Shown here: one piece after another, positions 9,395-41,289 of the stretch | Layout of the letters: the number at the start of each line of letters is the position of its first letter | Position numbering within the stretch: position 1 is the stretch's first letter | Source of the DNA: Aplectana chamaeleonis | Taxonomy: Eukaryota; Nematoda; Chromadorea; Rhabditida; Cosmocercidae | DNA: 64,000 nucleotides | Assembly (NCBI GenBank): GCA_029168955.1 | Contig: JAPDOI010000440.1 | Coordinates: 139,001 to 203,000, forward strand | Direction: 5' to 3' | Notes under the pieces: model-generated | What the model was told of the DNA's origin: nothing | The model's database searches: none | What the model saw: only the letters and a program-made list of their open reading frames with translations | Position numbers and translations under genes: made by a program

Positions 9395-11945
9395 AAAGTT
9401 TCACTTTTTTCTGTGCCTGGGTTGAAATTGTGTTTTCCCAACCCTTTAGGTCTAGAACAGCCGGGAAATCGCTGTTATCCCAGGAAAACTTCGCTTTTGT
9501 GACTAGCACAAAGAAATTTGGAAAATTGTGTTTCTGTAGGACAATTTTTGTTCCTGGCTTCTAAGTGTTATATTTCAATTATTTATGTCTAATGTATGTG
9601 AAACATGACTTCATTAAGCACAAACTTCGCTTACACGACGAAAGCACGAAGAAAACTCGTTTTTTTTTCGTGAAAATAGAAAGATTTTTATTCAGTTTCG
9701 GCACTATGATCAGGCAAAACAAAAAATGCACTAGGAATAGACAAACACAGTTGAAAAGCACTCAACAAGGTTCAGAAATGTGTAGATTTTCTAGATTTAC
9801 GATTGCACTGTGAATCACTCTCTCGATCAGGGATGTGCGGAAAAAATATTTTCGGAAACAGGAAACGGAAAACAGAAAATCTAGTTTGACAGAAAAAAGA
9901 AAACAGAAAAAAATCTCCAAAAATGGGCAGAAAACAGAAAATTTTCAAAAATCAATAAAGCGTGTCCAGCGTACACTAAACGAAATTTTTCAGAACATTG
10001 AACTTTTTTTATACATTTTTTAATGATCTATGCTTCTTTCATTGAATTTTCAAAACTTTACGGTTGGCCAGAGCAAAAAGTATAGACGCTCAAGAATCCC
10101 AGATTATGAGTGCGATGAGGTGACAAATGTTCATCAAACCTTCCTTTTCCCAGGCAATAAAAGATCGATTATTTATTAGAAGCTCAATACATATGTCTGT
10201 GCAAGGAGTACGTAATGAAGTCGGAGCGAGCTTTCCGCTCCTGAGTGTATATACATATTTTGACACCTATTGCGGGATAACTGCTGGTTTGAACACTGCA
10301 CTACTCCTCAGAGCTGAAAGTCACGCCCGTACCGCGCGCCTGTTCCGTTAGAGTATAAATGACCTGACGCGCCGTTCGCTCCACCGTTGAGAGCCTCTCG
10401 CACCTCTGTGGCAGAATTATCATCTGCCTCGTAGGCTCACCATCAATTTCTTGGCGCTTCATCTTAACTGAATTCTGTGCCATCTGCGTTGCAGTGAATT
10501 AAAACACGTATTTAGAGTTTTGCGTGCATGGTACAGTTGGGGCTAACATTACCCCGCTCTACCAAAGCGGGTACGATGGGACGGATATTCGTAGAGGCTT
10601 GACACTGAGAAAAATTGAGGCTCCGCGATAGTACCGCTTTGGCGCGTGCAGGCACCGAAGCGGCACTATTGCGGAGCCGCGGCGGCACTATCGCGGAACT
10701 ATTGCGGCACAGTCGAGGATCGCGGTACTTTGCCGACAATGACGCGACACATTTTTTAGAGGAATGGGTTTCGTGTTTATTTAGTGGCTTGCAGGGGCCA
10801 GCCGACTTTCCAATGAGTGCCTCCATCTCCCTACATAAATCTGTTTCAAATTTAAGGATCCCGGAGGGTTGGTTGCTTTGGTTCACCTCGGCAAGGATAG
10901 AACCGACCGTGTACAGCGAACAGCACAGTTTCCTCCCGCCACGCCACACATGCCCTAATGGATAACCACTACTGCGAGATAAAAGTGTCTAGCGTGGTAC
11001 AAGTGCAGAGATTTTGTGTGAAGTACAACATTACTCTATCGGCTTAGCTTCGAAAAATCAAAAAAACAGTCCTGCTGCAAATCGCGGTACACGTTTTTTT
11101 CTGTTTTCTGTCCAATTTTGCCTATTTTTACAGAAAACAGAAAACAGGAAAAAATGGCCAAAAATGGGCAGAAAACAGAAAACAGAAAATTCCGCACGTC
11201 CCTGCTCTCGATGTTGCCCCCAAATGTAGTCCCCCTCATGGTTTCGTTATACTAGCCTTGGTAACGACGTTCAAATTCCAGTATATCTTGATGAAACGGC
11301 TCGCCTTGCTCGTTGAATTTGTCGAGATGCGAATCATTTATATGGACTTTCAGAGACATTCTGCATCCCATTTTGGCGTAATTCTTTATGAGAGTGCACT
11401 AACTCCACATAGCTTTCAGCTTTGTGATTACCTATGAAGCCGTGAGCAACTGCAACGAAATCGCTCCAAGCCGCTCTCTCCGTCCTGTTCGACAGCTTTG
11501 CGAAATCCTCACATTTTATGATTTTCTTGATCTTTGGTTCGACGACTATACCAGCCCTGACCTTAGCTTCGGACCGAGTTCTTACCAAGAACAGTACCTA
11601 TAACGAAACAAGATGAGGGACCACATTTGGGTGCAACTTCGAGAGAGTGATTCACACTACAATCGTATATTTAGAATATCTACACATTTCTAAACCTTGT
11701 TGAGTGGTTTCCGACTGTGTTTGTCTATTCCTTGTGCATTTTTTGTTTTTACCTCTTCATAACGCCGAAAATGATTAAAAATCTTTACATTTCCACATAA
11801 AAAGGGTTTTCTTCGTGCTGTTGTAGTGTAAGCGAAAATTGTTCTCAGTGATGTCATTTTTCCACATACTTTGATATAAGCAATTAAAATGTAACACTTA
11901 GAAGCCAGGAATTAAAATCGTGTTACATAGTGTTATCTATCAATT
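9395..11945 (-). mobile_element. Long-terminal-inverted-repeat transposon remnant, copy A, split by an hAT-like element
   Basis: Matches 36950-38080 along its length once the 9828-11204 insertion is removed. Outer arms of about 300 bp are reverse complements of each other: the left arm carries TTTTGTTCCTGGCTTC and the right arm GAAGCCAGGAATTAAAA. Between them, on the minus strand around 11230-11590, lies a degraded coding segment with CEDFAKLSNRTERAAW at its start, then AVAHGFIGNHKAESYVEL, then in another frame a KMGCRMSLKVHI-like block and a FERRYQ-like block. Frameshifts split it. I recognise the protein wording from uncharacterised multicopy invertebrate proteins, but I cannot name the superfamily. 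Confidence 0.65.
9828..11204. mobile_element. 1377-bp hAT-like non-autonomous element with perfect 8-bp duplication
   Basis: Ends CAGGGATGTGCGGAA and TTCCGCACGTCCCTG form inverted repeats, flanked on each side by CTCTCGAT (9820-9827 and 11205-11212). Eight-base duplications with CAGGG-type ends define the hAT superfamily. The undisrupted host sequence is visible at about 37380-37405, which fixes the event. Both sub-terminal regions are rich in AGAAAACAGAAAA repeats. Inside, 10615-10740 is a GCGGNACTATTGCGG-type repeat. No transposase was found. Confidence 0.85.
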
Positions 11946-14213
11946 CATTTAGAAACCAAGTCACCAAGGTTTTGTACATCATTTCAAAAATGAACTTCAA
12001 GCTCCAACATTCAGCAAATTGTGGGAGATGGGTTCATAGAACATAACAGATCGTACACTGTGATAAAACACGCGAATATTTTCCGGCGGGGTCATATTTG
12101 ATACTTTGTCACCATATTTGAAATGCAGCCTAGACTTCAAAGGCGATTATCATCTGCAGACACCTTTTCAATTACTACAGAGTTGCACTGAGTGTCTCAA
12201 AATTCAATCTGTAATAGAATACCCATATAATAGTAATATAATAGCTCGATGAATCGTAATCATGAAAAAACCCTGGGAAATACCTGGCACAGAACGGCAC
12301 TGCTAGTCGCTATTTTCTCAGCTCAGGAAAAAATCTGATTAAGTGCATCATATCAAAATATCTCATTATGGATAGCAAAGGATTTCCGCGGAAAAATACT
12401 CATTTGGCGCTGGAAATAGATGCCGGGGTGAGCAAAAATTAAAGGAAGGTGTCCTCTATTTGGATTAATACAGTTTGCATCTACGAGTCGCTATCTTGAA
12501 AATGACTTCGGAAGCAACTTCTAGAAATTACACTCAATTTGGACGTCAGCTTCGGAATCTCTCTTTTTTTTGACAATGCACTCATGAATGCATATTCTAC
12601 AGTGAAAACCCCTCCCCTAATATTTGGAATTTTGAGTTTTTTATTGCTTGGAAGCTTTGTTCAGAAAATATGGAAACATGTGCCCAATTCAAACTGCCGT
12701 CCACTGTTAGACAAAGTTTCTTCTTATCAATAAGCAGATTCCGCGCAAGGGAAAATTCTTTCCCTTGGGTAAACTCATAGAAACCACCAATCTCGGCTTT
12801 TCGGTAAAAGGTGATATGCTGTTCAGCCAAGACATGAATCATCTAAAAATTTTGTGCCCATTTGTGTAATTACCTGTAATGAAGTTTCTGAATCCAAGAT
12901 TGCAGCTGCAAAACAACTCTCCCAACCGAGTTACTGATTGGCTTCCCCGGAGGGGTCAGGCCGTTCAATTGTCACAGGCAATTGTGTTCGGAGAAAAATG
13001 TTGGCTCAAAATTGGCTCAAAACTGTTTTCTGGGAGATACACCAGGTCCCGAATACGAATGTGGTATCCGTTTATCAACTTTCGGAGAACTTCGACAAAT
13101 ATGGTTTGCAGCCTCTCACCGATGGCAAATATTCGGAGCAAAATTCGAGTTTTGATAATTTCCAAAACCATTCGACGATTTTCCCTTGAAACAAATGTTC
13201 CTGATTTGACTAAAAATTGTCAAATAGGGTTATTTGGTGAGCTGATCTCTAATCTCATTTTTATTCATCGATTTTCCGAAGTTTGCGACTTAATTTGTTC
13301 AAAGCTCCCCATAGGAGGAAATTTGAGAGCAAAACGCGGTTTTTGAAAATGTCCGTAATGCTACGACAGATCCGGCCCAAATTGTTTCTTCGGGCGGAGG
13401 TATTTCAAGTACTCAACACCAATCAGAGGCCGAATTCGTCAACGATTACAACCCTGCCGATTTGAGGTATAAGTTGGAGTATATTATACCACACTGTGAA
13501 GCCGAGGTATACGGTATACCCCGGCTCGTATACTCCACGGAAACGTGGCCCATGATTGATTCGCCTGCGCCATTCAACCAAATCGGCTGACAGGCAAATT
13601 TCGTGAAGCCTTTAAAGTAAGTTTTTGGCATGTTTTCCTTTTTCTTATTCCACTACAGCACGTACAGCCTGTGTATTTATAATTTTTGTGACGTTTCCTC
13701 TATGGGTCGACCCTTCCGCTAAATGTTTCTCTTTTTCCTCTGTTTATTCGTGCAAATCCACACTTTTTTCAACGTGACTATTTTGCTTTTTGATGACCAG
13801 CATACCTCGCTTGCGGTTTCCCATTTTATTTCCGTTCTCACACCAAAATTTTAGAATCTTATAAGCGTTTAATTCGAATTTATTGAATCTTGTGCAGTTG
13901 TCAAAATAGCGAAAACAGTATACGAAAATAATAGCGTCCGGTCCGCAATCGCAGACTACGGCTGTTGCATCACGCGACACGATGATAACCTTGCTCGGAG
14001 AAAAGTGAATCATGACGGACCAAAAGGTCTTAGACCGGAATGCGGATCCTTGAATTTTTGAGAATTTTCAAAAACGCTTATAATTTCATTGAACCTGCAG
14101 CTCGTGGCGAGATACTTCGCATTTCTACCGTTGACGGGCAACTCATCCCCGCGCCCATTCTAAACCAACGTGAAAGGAAACCTCTATTAAGAATCCATAT
14201 ATGATTTGAAGCA
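11945..14213. other. No gene; dispersed repeat around 12880-13450
   Basis: The stretch 13270-13430 (ACTTAATTTGTTCAAAG, then a GCAAAACGCG block) recurs near 58365-58500 with substitutions. A short palindromic motif AGGTATACGGTATACC is present at 13505-13520. Nothing else is supported. Confidence 0.4.
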
Positions 14214-14217
14214 TTAA

Positions 14218-14808
14218 AGGTAGTGGTCGCGATCAATTATGCTTTTCTTCTTTTCCTCTTTGAACCCGTTTCTGGGTTTAGTGTAGTAGGACCTATGAGA
14301 AAAATTGCGAAAAAACGCTGTTTCGGGTCGAATTTGAAGCCTGAACTTTCCTGTCTTTGACGGTGCAAAAGTCCACTCCACATCATCAGCATCGATGATC
14401 TCTTATGTAAAGAACATCAGCTGGCTTGAAATTGAATTTCAACCAATCAACATTAACCTTCGGACTAACCTGCTCGAATATTTATGTACTCATCTAGTCA
14501 GAAACCTTAACTAAAGTGCTTGCTTTCATTGTTCAACTGTTTTTATTAGGTAAATTTGCACTTATTTCTCCCTCTGAATGTCGATGATTTTTGACTGCTC
14601 GGCATGAGACTGCGTTTTTTTTGGCGGCGCTGTGCACGTGTGCACGAACTGTCATCTTTAGGCCCTAGAAACTGTAATTCTAGCCCGTTTTTTTATCTTA
14701 TTTCTCATTTCCCCGCGCTATCTTCATAGTTTTTCAGCTGTTTTCGATCTTAGCTGATTTTTATAGTTTTTTTTTTTTCGATAACGTTTATCATCGTGAC
14801 TACTCCCT
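14218..14808 (-). mobile_element. 591-bp TTAA element (family S, copy 1)
   Basis: Left end AGGTAGTGGTCGCGATC after TTAA (14214-14217); right end ATCGTGACTACTCCCT followed by TCAA, a decayed TTAA. It is the reverse complement of 17346-17893 along its length; shared blocks include GCACACGTGCAC and AAAATCATCGACATTC. Orientation is arbitrary. Confidence 0.7.
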
Positions 14809-14889
14809 TCAATTGCCCTCAAGAGCTTTTGGGCTCTTTTAGGAATTTCGCCCACCCAGGGGTTTCAACCCCCTGCCCAAGATTGTGGA

Positions 14890-15290
14890 GCACTTCATGC
14901 TGACGGGAATGGGCTGCCCCGCAACTTTGGTCAAATTCTCAAATTTGACTCAAAATTTATATGCGGGGGTTAATCGGGGTGCTAAAAACGGATTTGATGT
15001 CCACTTGCCGATGTTGGAAGTTTCAAGGCTGTTTTGTCGATCAAATGGCCAGTACCGTAACCTGCAGTGAACTTCAGAATTCCGACAAACGGACCCCAGA
15101 CTCATCTTCAGCGCCCAAACTATATACCACATACTAGTTTTCAGCGGAATCTCTCTTTTTTTTGCAAAACACCCTAAAAATCCTGGGTCGAAGATCCCTT
15201 ACCTTTCCGCGAGACTTTGAAAACGCCTATAACTTCTTGGAACCAGCAGCTCGGGGTAGGATGCTGCGCAGTTTCACTATGGATGCCCAA
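14890..15290. repeat. Dispersed repeat, second copy at 58570-58860
   Basis: Shares TTTTCAGCGCCC-type, GAACTTCAGAATT(c/t)CG and CTTACCTTT(c/t)CGCGA blocks with 58570-58860 in the same order, at moderate divergence. No coding evidence. Confidence 0.5.
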
Positions 15291-15413
15291 GAGATACTTA
15301 CTATACAATTCGTTTTCGCCATTGCGTTTACCTCCAAAAACACTACCCTTGTCAGAGACCTGATTCATCATAACCCAGGGTTCAGGGTCAAGCTTACACT
15401 AGGATGATCCCAG

Positions 15414-15520
15414 TCAGGGATGAGCGGAATAATTTCGGAAAACGGAAATCGAAGCAAGTTTAAAATTTTGGAAATCGGAATTCCGAGGCCCAAAATCTGC
15501 CAAAATCGGAAAACGGATCA
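15414..15520. repeat. Fragment with an hAT-like end
   Basis: CAGGGATGAGCGGAATAAT followed by GGAAAACGGAAATCG resembles the left end of the 1377-bp hAT-like element. I did not find a partner end, so this is a truncated copy or a distinct relative. Confidence 0.4.
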
Positions 15521-16009
15521 AAGCATACTCGCTGCTGGCATCGAAAAATGTTTCGTTGAACCTTGTCTTCTATATTATTTTCCTCCCGCATTTCTAAAGT
15601 TAGTGTTTTTTCTAAAAAAATTCAATAATTATTTGTATCTGTTAAGCGTCCATGAGCGATATTGGACTCGTTTTAAGGGTGTTTTTTTTGCTAAGTCCTT
15701 TTTTCAATCTTTTCAGCTTGTAAACTGCCTAATATATAAGTTTGCCAATTATGAATCTCAAAATTCACGACACAAACCATGAAGCTTTCAAATAAAATAA
15801 AGGAAAAAACAAAAAAAAGTTCACATCGAAGACATTCAACACGCCCCACGGCCAGCAAATTCTCATTTTTAATTGTTCACAACAATTTTCATACATAGAT
15901 GAAGACGCAAATAAACACAGCAGCAGTTAGCTGGGTTTATTTGCTGTATTCATCTATGCTGGTAAGGCGTCCATTAGAATGTGTACGTAAAAGTGCGTGA
16001 TCGCCGCGA

Positions 16010-16155
16010 AGCTCAGAAAACGCTCGTAACTTCTTTCAGAGTGGGTCTAGGCAGTTGCGATGGGAATATTCAGACTTTTCGTCTGAAAATGGTTTTAGAA
16101 AATTACATTTCATTTTGAGTGGTTACTATGACTCATACAGGTTCCCTTGTCAGAT
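16010..16155 (+). repeat. Dispersed repeat, copies at 32290-32400 and 36185-36310
   Basis: The core GTCTAGGCAGTTGCGATGGG, the GAAAATGGTTTTAGAA block and the TATGACT(c/t)ATA block appear in the same order at 36200-36300, and in reverse complement at 32290-32390 inside intron 9 of the zinc-finger gene. Confidence 0.6.
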
Positions 16156-16334
16156 GCACAGCTTCGTTGGGTGGAGCCATGTTCTCCACAACCTTCACCT
16201 CTGGGCAGGTGAAGGGGGGGGGGGGGGGAGAACTTCACCATTGGGAAAACCGGTGACAACCGGTGAAACGCCCCGAAAAAGAATGAAAGTGACCCAACAC
16301 TCATGCAAGTCATTTTCAAGTTTGGGTGGGTGTC

Positions 16335-17025
16335 ACTGCCGGTTTTTCGTCCATAATTATTTTGTGCTTGGAGATAGACCTTTGGTGAAGGTTGTCTTCG
16401 GCATCACGATGGAATTGTGCGTCGACTAGTGTTCCCAGCTTGGAAAAATAATTTCTCGACCCTTCAGCCTAATTCTTTTTACGAAACACCAGTTTTTATC
16501 CTATAACTCCTTAACCGTCGGAGATAGGGTTTAGTGGAGGCTCTTTTTGAAATCTACGTAAAATTCTGCGTCGAATGGTGTATCGGGTTCCTAACTTTGC
16601 TTGCTCCATAAGCCAGCCAGTTCGGTGGAGCCGAGCCCCGTCGTTGGCTCCAGTAGAACTCTGCGTCTCTCATTTGAACCATAGAGGCGAGAGCATCCTA
16701 CGGAGATTACTATGGAGCTCGGATCCATCGACCTGGCTGGCTTATGGGGCAAGCAAAGTTAGGAACCCGATATATCATTCGACGCAGAATTTTACGCAGA
16801 TTTCAAAAACGACCTCTATCAAAACCTTATCTCCAATAGTAAAAAGTTATAGGCGAAAAACCGGTGTTCCGTAAAATGAATTAAGCTGAAGGATCGAGAA
16901 AATATTTTTACAAACTGGAAACACAAGCCGACGCAGAATTCCATCGAGCTTTCGAAAACATACTTTATCAAACGTCTGTCTCTAAGCACGAACAAGTTAT
17001 GGACGAAAAACCGATAATTTCAAAA
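16335..17025. repeat. 0.7-kb palindrome with arms near 300 bp
   Basis: The left arm (about 16335-16650) and right arm (about 16735-17025) are reverse complements at moderate divergence. Matching blocks are AAGCCAGCCAG with CTGGCTGGCTT, GGGTTCCTAACTTTGCTTGC with its reverse at 16752-16772, and TTTTTCGTCCATAA with TTATGGACGAAAAA. It is too long and too decayed for a simple regulatory hairpin; a fold-back element is the likely origin. Confidence 0.65.
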
Positions 17026-17345
17026 AGCGCTTTACAAACCGAAATAGGCTAGAGTAGCGGGAAAGTGTTTTGTAAAACTGAGAACACTGTTCGATGTTTT
17101 CAGAGTTTGATGCAGAAGAACGATGCAGAAAAGGGAATTCCGAAAACAATCTTCACGAAAATGTAAAGGGTAAAAAAGGGTAAAAGGGTCTTAAAGGGTA
17201 AAAAAGTTATGAACGAAAAACTGGTTGCTTTTGGTGAAAGAAACGTTATTTCAGAAATTCAAATCGGCTGAGAGATTGGAAACGGGTTTTTCTCAGATTG
17301 AAATGGAAGATTTTGGAAATAGTTCCGCTCAGAGAACCGTCTTAA

Positions 17346-17893
17346 AGGCAGTGGTCACGATGAAAAACATTATCGAAAAAACTACAAAAATCAACTTAGA
17401 TCAAAAACAGCTGAAAAACTATGAAGGAAGAGCGGTGAAAAACGGTCTAGAATTAGAGTTTCTAGGGCCCAAAGAAGCTAGTTCGTGCACACGTGCACAG
17501 CGATGACGAAACAGATCGCAGTCTCATGCCGAGCAGTCAAAAATCATCGACATTCAGAGGACGAAATAAATGCAAATTCAACGAATAAAAACAGTTGAAC
17601 AATGAAAGCATCACTTCAGTTAATGTTTTTGACTAGATGTGTACATATATTTGAAGGGTCATTGATTGACATTCAATTTCAAGCTAGCTGATGTTCTTGA
17701 TATAAGAGGTCATCGATGCCGATGATGTGGAGTGGGCTCGTCCACCATCAAAAGACAAGAAAGTTCAGGTTTCAAATTTGGCCCAAAACAGTGGTTTTTT
17801 CGCGATTTTTTCTCATAGGTCCTACTACTCGAGACCCAGGTAAGAGTTTCGAGAGAAAAAGGCGACAAGCATATTTGATCGCGACCACTGCGT
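17346..17893 (+). mobile_element. 548-bp TTAA element (family S, copy 2)
   Basis: Left end AGGCAGTGGTCACGATG and right end GATCGCGACCACTGCGT, flanked by TTAA at 17342-17345 and 17894-17897. Inverted relative to 14218-14808, so the 2.5 kb between them lies inside an inverted repeat. Confidence 0.75.
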
Positions 17894-18439
17894 TTAAAGG
17901 GTAAAAATGTTATGAGCGAAGAAAAGGTAGTTTTTTTTTAATTGCTTGGAAAAATATTCCGAAAATTTTTGACTCCAAGAGAGCTCAAAGGAAATTTTTC
18001 AGGACCTAGGCAGATAAATTCATTAAGAATAGTGAATTTCGAAAGGAGGTCATCTAACGAAAAAAATGTTTCAAAATTAATTATTAAAAATGAAAATATA
18101 TTGAATGAACCAAAAACGGGATTAAGAAAACGTCAAATTTTGAAGTTTCAAGTCCATAGGGAACCTTCACCATTCCCGATTCAGGTATCCTAAACAACCT
18201 TAACCATTCGGCCCGCTCTCTCCACCCCAACGAGCTTATGGTGAGGAGTATGGGTAGCCTCTAAGGAACCTCATATTCTAAGAGAGCGCAGTTAGCTTTT
18301 CGGGCACGATCCTGGAAGGTGACGTCGTGCCGCGCTCTGAACGAGTTTTTACAGCTGAAGGGGTCTTCTTGTAGAGGACCACGACATGGGCAGTAGCCTT
18401 GTTGTTGCGGACCCCGCTCCCATCGAAGGGGGTGGCTCA

Positions 18440-18768
18440 AAAGCGCAAGGCCCGCCCTCCGACGTGAACAAATGAAATCTCGAATTCGTGAAATGAGGGA
18501 TGGTTTCCGATCTATAGCCCCGTTCTTCCCTCCATTTTCAACTTCTCTCTTTACTCAGGTCAGCTCAGATACATCGGCAGCAAAAAACGGAAGTTACAAA
18601 CCTCGGACAACTCGTCCACCTTGCTTCCCTAGCTCAATTTTTGAGGGACCATAACTCCGTTTCCAGGGGGTCTTGTTCGATTCCAGAGACATCATTAGAA
18701 TCATCATGGGACCGTTTTTAAGATAGGCAAAAAAACAGAGACGATTCCGTGGTTGGCCTGTGCTTTTA
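18440..18768 (+). mobile_element. Partial family R element
   Basis: Aligns to 62760-63095 in the same orientation (GACGTGAACAAATGAA, AACTTCTCTCTTTACTCAGG, CATAACTCCGTT blocks). Its left half is missing, and its right end meets a TTTTAAAA followed by a TCAGTGTTCACGATGG end of a neighbouring element. Confidence 0.6.
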
Positions 18769-18946
18769 AAATCAGTGTTCACGATGGAAAAATCTTTACT
18801 TCTTTCACAGAAACGTGAGCTTTGAGACCTACCGATGAAAACAGTGAAGAGAGAATCACGAGAAACCATCGGGAAGTGGGTGAAAATCGCGTGGGCCAGT
18901 CACCCCATTGGCCCACCCCGCCTCCCAAACTAATCCTTTCTGAAGG

Positions 18947-19095
18947 GACAGGGGCTCTCTACACACCGAGGGAGGAGTTGCCCCCTTTTTGCAGTTCGAA
19001 ACGTCACGCTACTCAATGCAAGCGAAGTGGTCCCGAGTGGAATTAGAGCCGCCAAAGGCGGGACAACTCCTCCCTCGGTGTGTAGAGAGACCCTG
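18947..19095. mobile_element. 148-bp hairpin element, copy 1
   Basis: GGGGCTCTCTACACACCGAG on the left and CTCGGTGTGTAGAGAGACCC on the right are inverted repeats around a roughly 90-bp centre that contains GTCCCGAGTGGAATT. A second copy lies at 24163-24303. Confidence 0.7.
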
Positions 19096-19436
19096 TCCCC
19101 TTTCTGAAGAAGCTTGAACACGTAAACAACCGGTCAGCATAGGTAATGGCTTCAATGAGTAGTAGTGGATAAGGTGAATCACGTTATCACATGGAAAGAC
19201 TTCATTCCTTCACATCAGTCAATTAATACATTCTCAAAAATAGGACGGCACACAAGAGGTCCTGCTTAGGCGTAAAAAAGTGTTTTCTTGTCACTTGCTG
19301 CAATTCTTCCTGACGCTGCTGTCACAGTATGCTGTTGACCTATCATAATCTCTAAGAGGCTGAACATCCAGGATTTATCGTGAACACTGCCTTTAAGTAA
19401 ATACCAAGGTTGCAAAGGTGGCAAAATAATTTAACA

Positions 19437-20056
19437 GACGCCGTATAAGGTGTGCGGGACCCAAGTGGGAGAGCGCCGGACGCCGTAGAAGGTGTGCGGG
19501 ACCCAAGTGGGAGTGCGCAGAACGCCGTAGAAAGTGTGCGGTATCCAAGTGGGAGTGCGCAGGAAGCCGTAGAAAGTGTGCGGGATCCAAGTGGGAGTTT
19601 GCCGAACGCTATAGAAAGTTTACGGGACCCGAATGGGAATGCGCCGGGCGCCGTAGAATGTGTACGGGACCCAAATGGTAGTGCGCCAGACGCCGTAGTA
19701 TGTGTGCGGGACCCAAGTGGGAGAGCGCCGGACGCCATAGAAAGTGGGCGGGATCTAAGTGGGAGAGCGCAGGACGCCGTAGAAAGTGTGCGGGATCTAA
19801 GTAGGAGTGCGCAGGACGTCGTATAAGGTGTGCGGGACCCAAGTGGGAGTGCGCAGGACGCCGTAGAAAGTGTGCGGTATCCAAGTGGGAGTGCGCAGGA
19901 CGCCGTAGAAAGTGTGCAGGATCCAAGTGGGAGTTTGCCGGACGCCATAGAAAGTGTGCAGGACCCGAGTGAGAGTGCGCAGGACGCCGTATAAGGTGTG
20001 CGGGCCCCTAGTGACAGTGCGCCGGACGCTGTAGAAAGTGTGCGGGATTCAAGTTT
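19437..20056. repeat. 42-bp minisatellite, about 14.5 units
   Basis: The unit is GTGTGCGGGACCCAAGTGGG followed by AG(a/t)GCGC(c/a)GGACGCCGTAGAA(a/g). Because 42 is a multiple of three and stop codons are rare in the unit, long frames stay open on both strands (14-residue repeats such as RDPSGSAQDAVESV on plus). These are not credible genes: both strands are open to similar length, and there is no start, splice or neighbour support. Confidence 0.85.
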
Positions 20057-21500
20057 AGAATGTTCAACAAATATTTTATTATTTACAATACAATATTATA
20101 ATGAAATAATGTTTCTGATGCTGACTGATGTCTAACTCCTACAATAGATAAGATAAATAACAATGGCGATGAACTCGCGCACTTGCATGACCAGACTATG
20201 TGAACAAAGAACGTATCACTCGGCAAGAAAGAACAGGCTGATTAAGTATCTTTCACAGGTATTGAGATCGCAACACGGGGATTTAGCCCAGATATTATGA
20301 TCGACGACAGGCAAAGGAATAAAGAGCACATATTAACGAAAAATTGAAAAAAAACATTCAAAATCATCTCGACCTACCATTCGCTAATGAGACACCGAAT
20401 ACAGTAATCAGAAATAACAGATGCATCAATAAGATGGATCGGGAGGGAGAGGACATAAAGAAAGGGCGAAAGCGGCGAGGGACAGTTCGTAGTCAGCCAG
20501 TGAAATCTTATTTGGACTATGACCTCATTCGAGGAGCAATTAGAGCCACACGGCCGAATCGAACGACTGTCCCCGAGCCTCATTATAACTCAACAACGGG
20601 AGAAAATAGAAGCACGGCCAATCAGCCAGCCCGTGGATAGAACCGGATTTGTCGCTCGCGCAGGCGACATGAGCGACTCCCACCAGAATGACATCATCAC
20701 CTCACACCACACGAGGAGGTAGACACACGTTTGGGGAAAGCGACGACGATTGAAAGACGAACGGACACCGCTGAACAGGAGATAATAGGGTCGGTAAACA
20801 CACAGTGCGCCAGAGAACACGTGAAACAAAGAGAACGCCAGAGGGAAAGTGATAAAAGAAAAAGGGAGAGAGAGCGCAGTTCAATAAATTAGTATAAAAA
20901 ACAAATAACAATATCGTTGGATGAAAATGGGGTGCTATCTTAGCGGGGGGGCACTATGGCGCGTTGGACTTGACCACGCCCATTTTGCTGTGCCGCACTA
21001 AATTTGACCACCTACCCGGGGTTTCCCTCCCCTTCCGAAATCAGGAGAGTCATGGTGGCATGGAAAAATGAGCGTGGCCAAGTGCGATACAACATTCTCC
21101 CCCACCGCCCGCTAGTATAGCACCGAAAATGGTTCTGCTGTGTTTACAAAGGAAAGACTCGGAGTTGGGAACTTCCGCCAAACTGAACTCGAGTACGAAA
21201 CGCATTCTTCAACTATGCGAATCTGCATGACAAGTTGCAGAAGGCTGACGACTTCAAAGTGGATGAATTATAAAAACCGTACGATACGCGAACGCCACGG
21301 ACCGTAGCTCAACGGTGTGCCGCCTGTGATTACAGCCACACGTCTCAAATGACGTCAACAGTTCTCGACAGTCTCTACGCTAGTCACTTACTGTTCTCCG
21401 AATGCGTTCTCTTCTGACTGAAATTGTTCCTTTCGGTTTTTTTCTGTAATAATTTGATGATTTCCAAAAATCGTTCAGAAAGTCAAATATACACGGTGAC
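20057..21500. other. 3' flank of the zinc-finger gene; no gene recognised
   Basis: Purine-rich sequence with short frames only. A TTTATT at about 20076 would read AATAAA on the minus strand, but it lies 1.5 kb beyond the stop at 21631, so I do not assign it as the polyadenylation signal. No other structure was seen. Confidence 0.35.
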
Positions 21501-21630
21501 TTCTAGTAGTAAGATTCTATTCAATGTCGACCCGTGACAAAGGCGTGTCGTACCGTTTTTGTATTCAACTTTCAAAGCGCCCCAAAAGCACCACTTCCGT
21601 AACACCTATATGTACAACAAGATACCGATT

Positions 21631-41224
<19,594 letters not shown>

Positions 41225-41280
41225 TTTCGCGATTACGGGTTACTTTTCTGTTTTCCTGATCACGATTTTGATATCTGAAA
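41225..41280 (-). promoter_or_regulatory. 5' UTR with splice acceptor just upstream of the zinc-finger start
   Basis: TTCTCATTTCAG ends at 41275, leaving 50 nt before the ATG at 41224 on the minus strand. In nematodes such a site is either a spliced-leader trans-splice acceptor or the end of a 5' UTR intron; the sequence cannot tell these apart. Confidence 0.55.
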
Positions 41281-41289
41281 TGAGAAACC

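Noticed and set aside
19352..19948. Minus-strand frame of 198 residues with repeated SRTLSTASCALPLG
   Set aside because: Translation of the 42-bp minisatellite; the opposite strand is equally open and there is no gene context.
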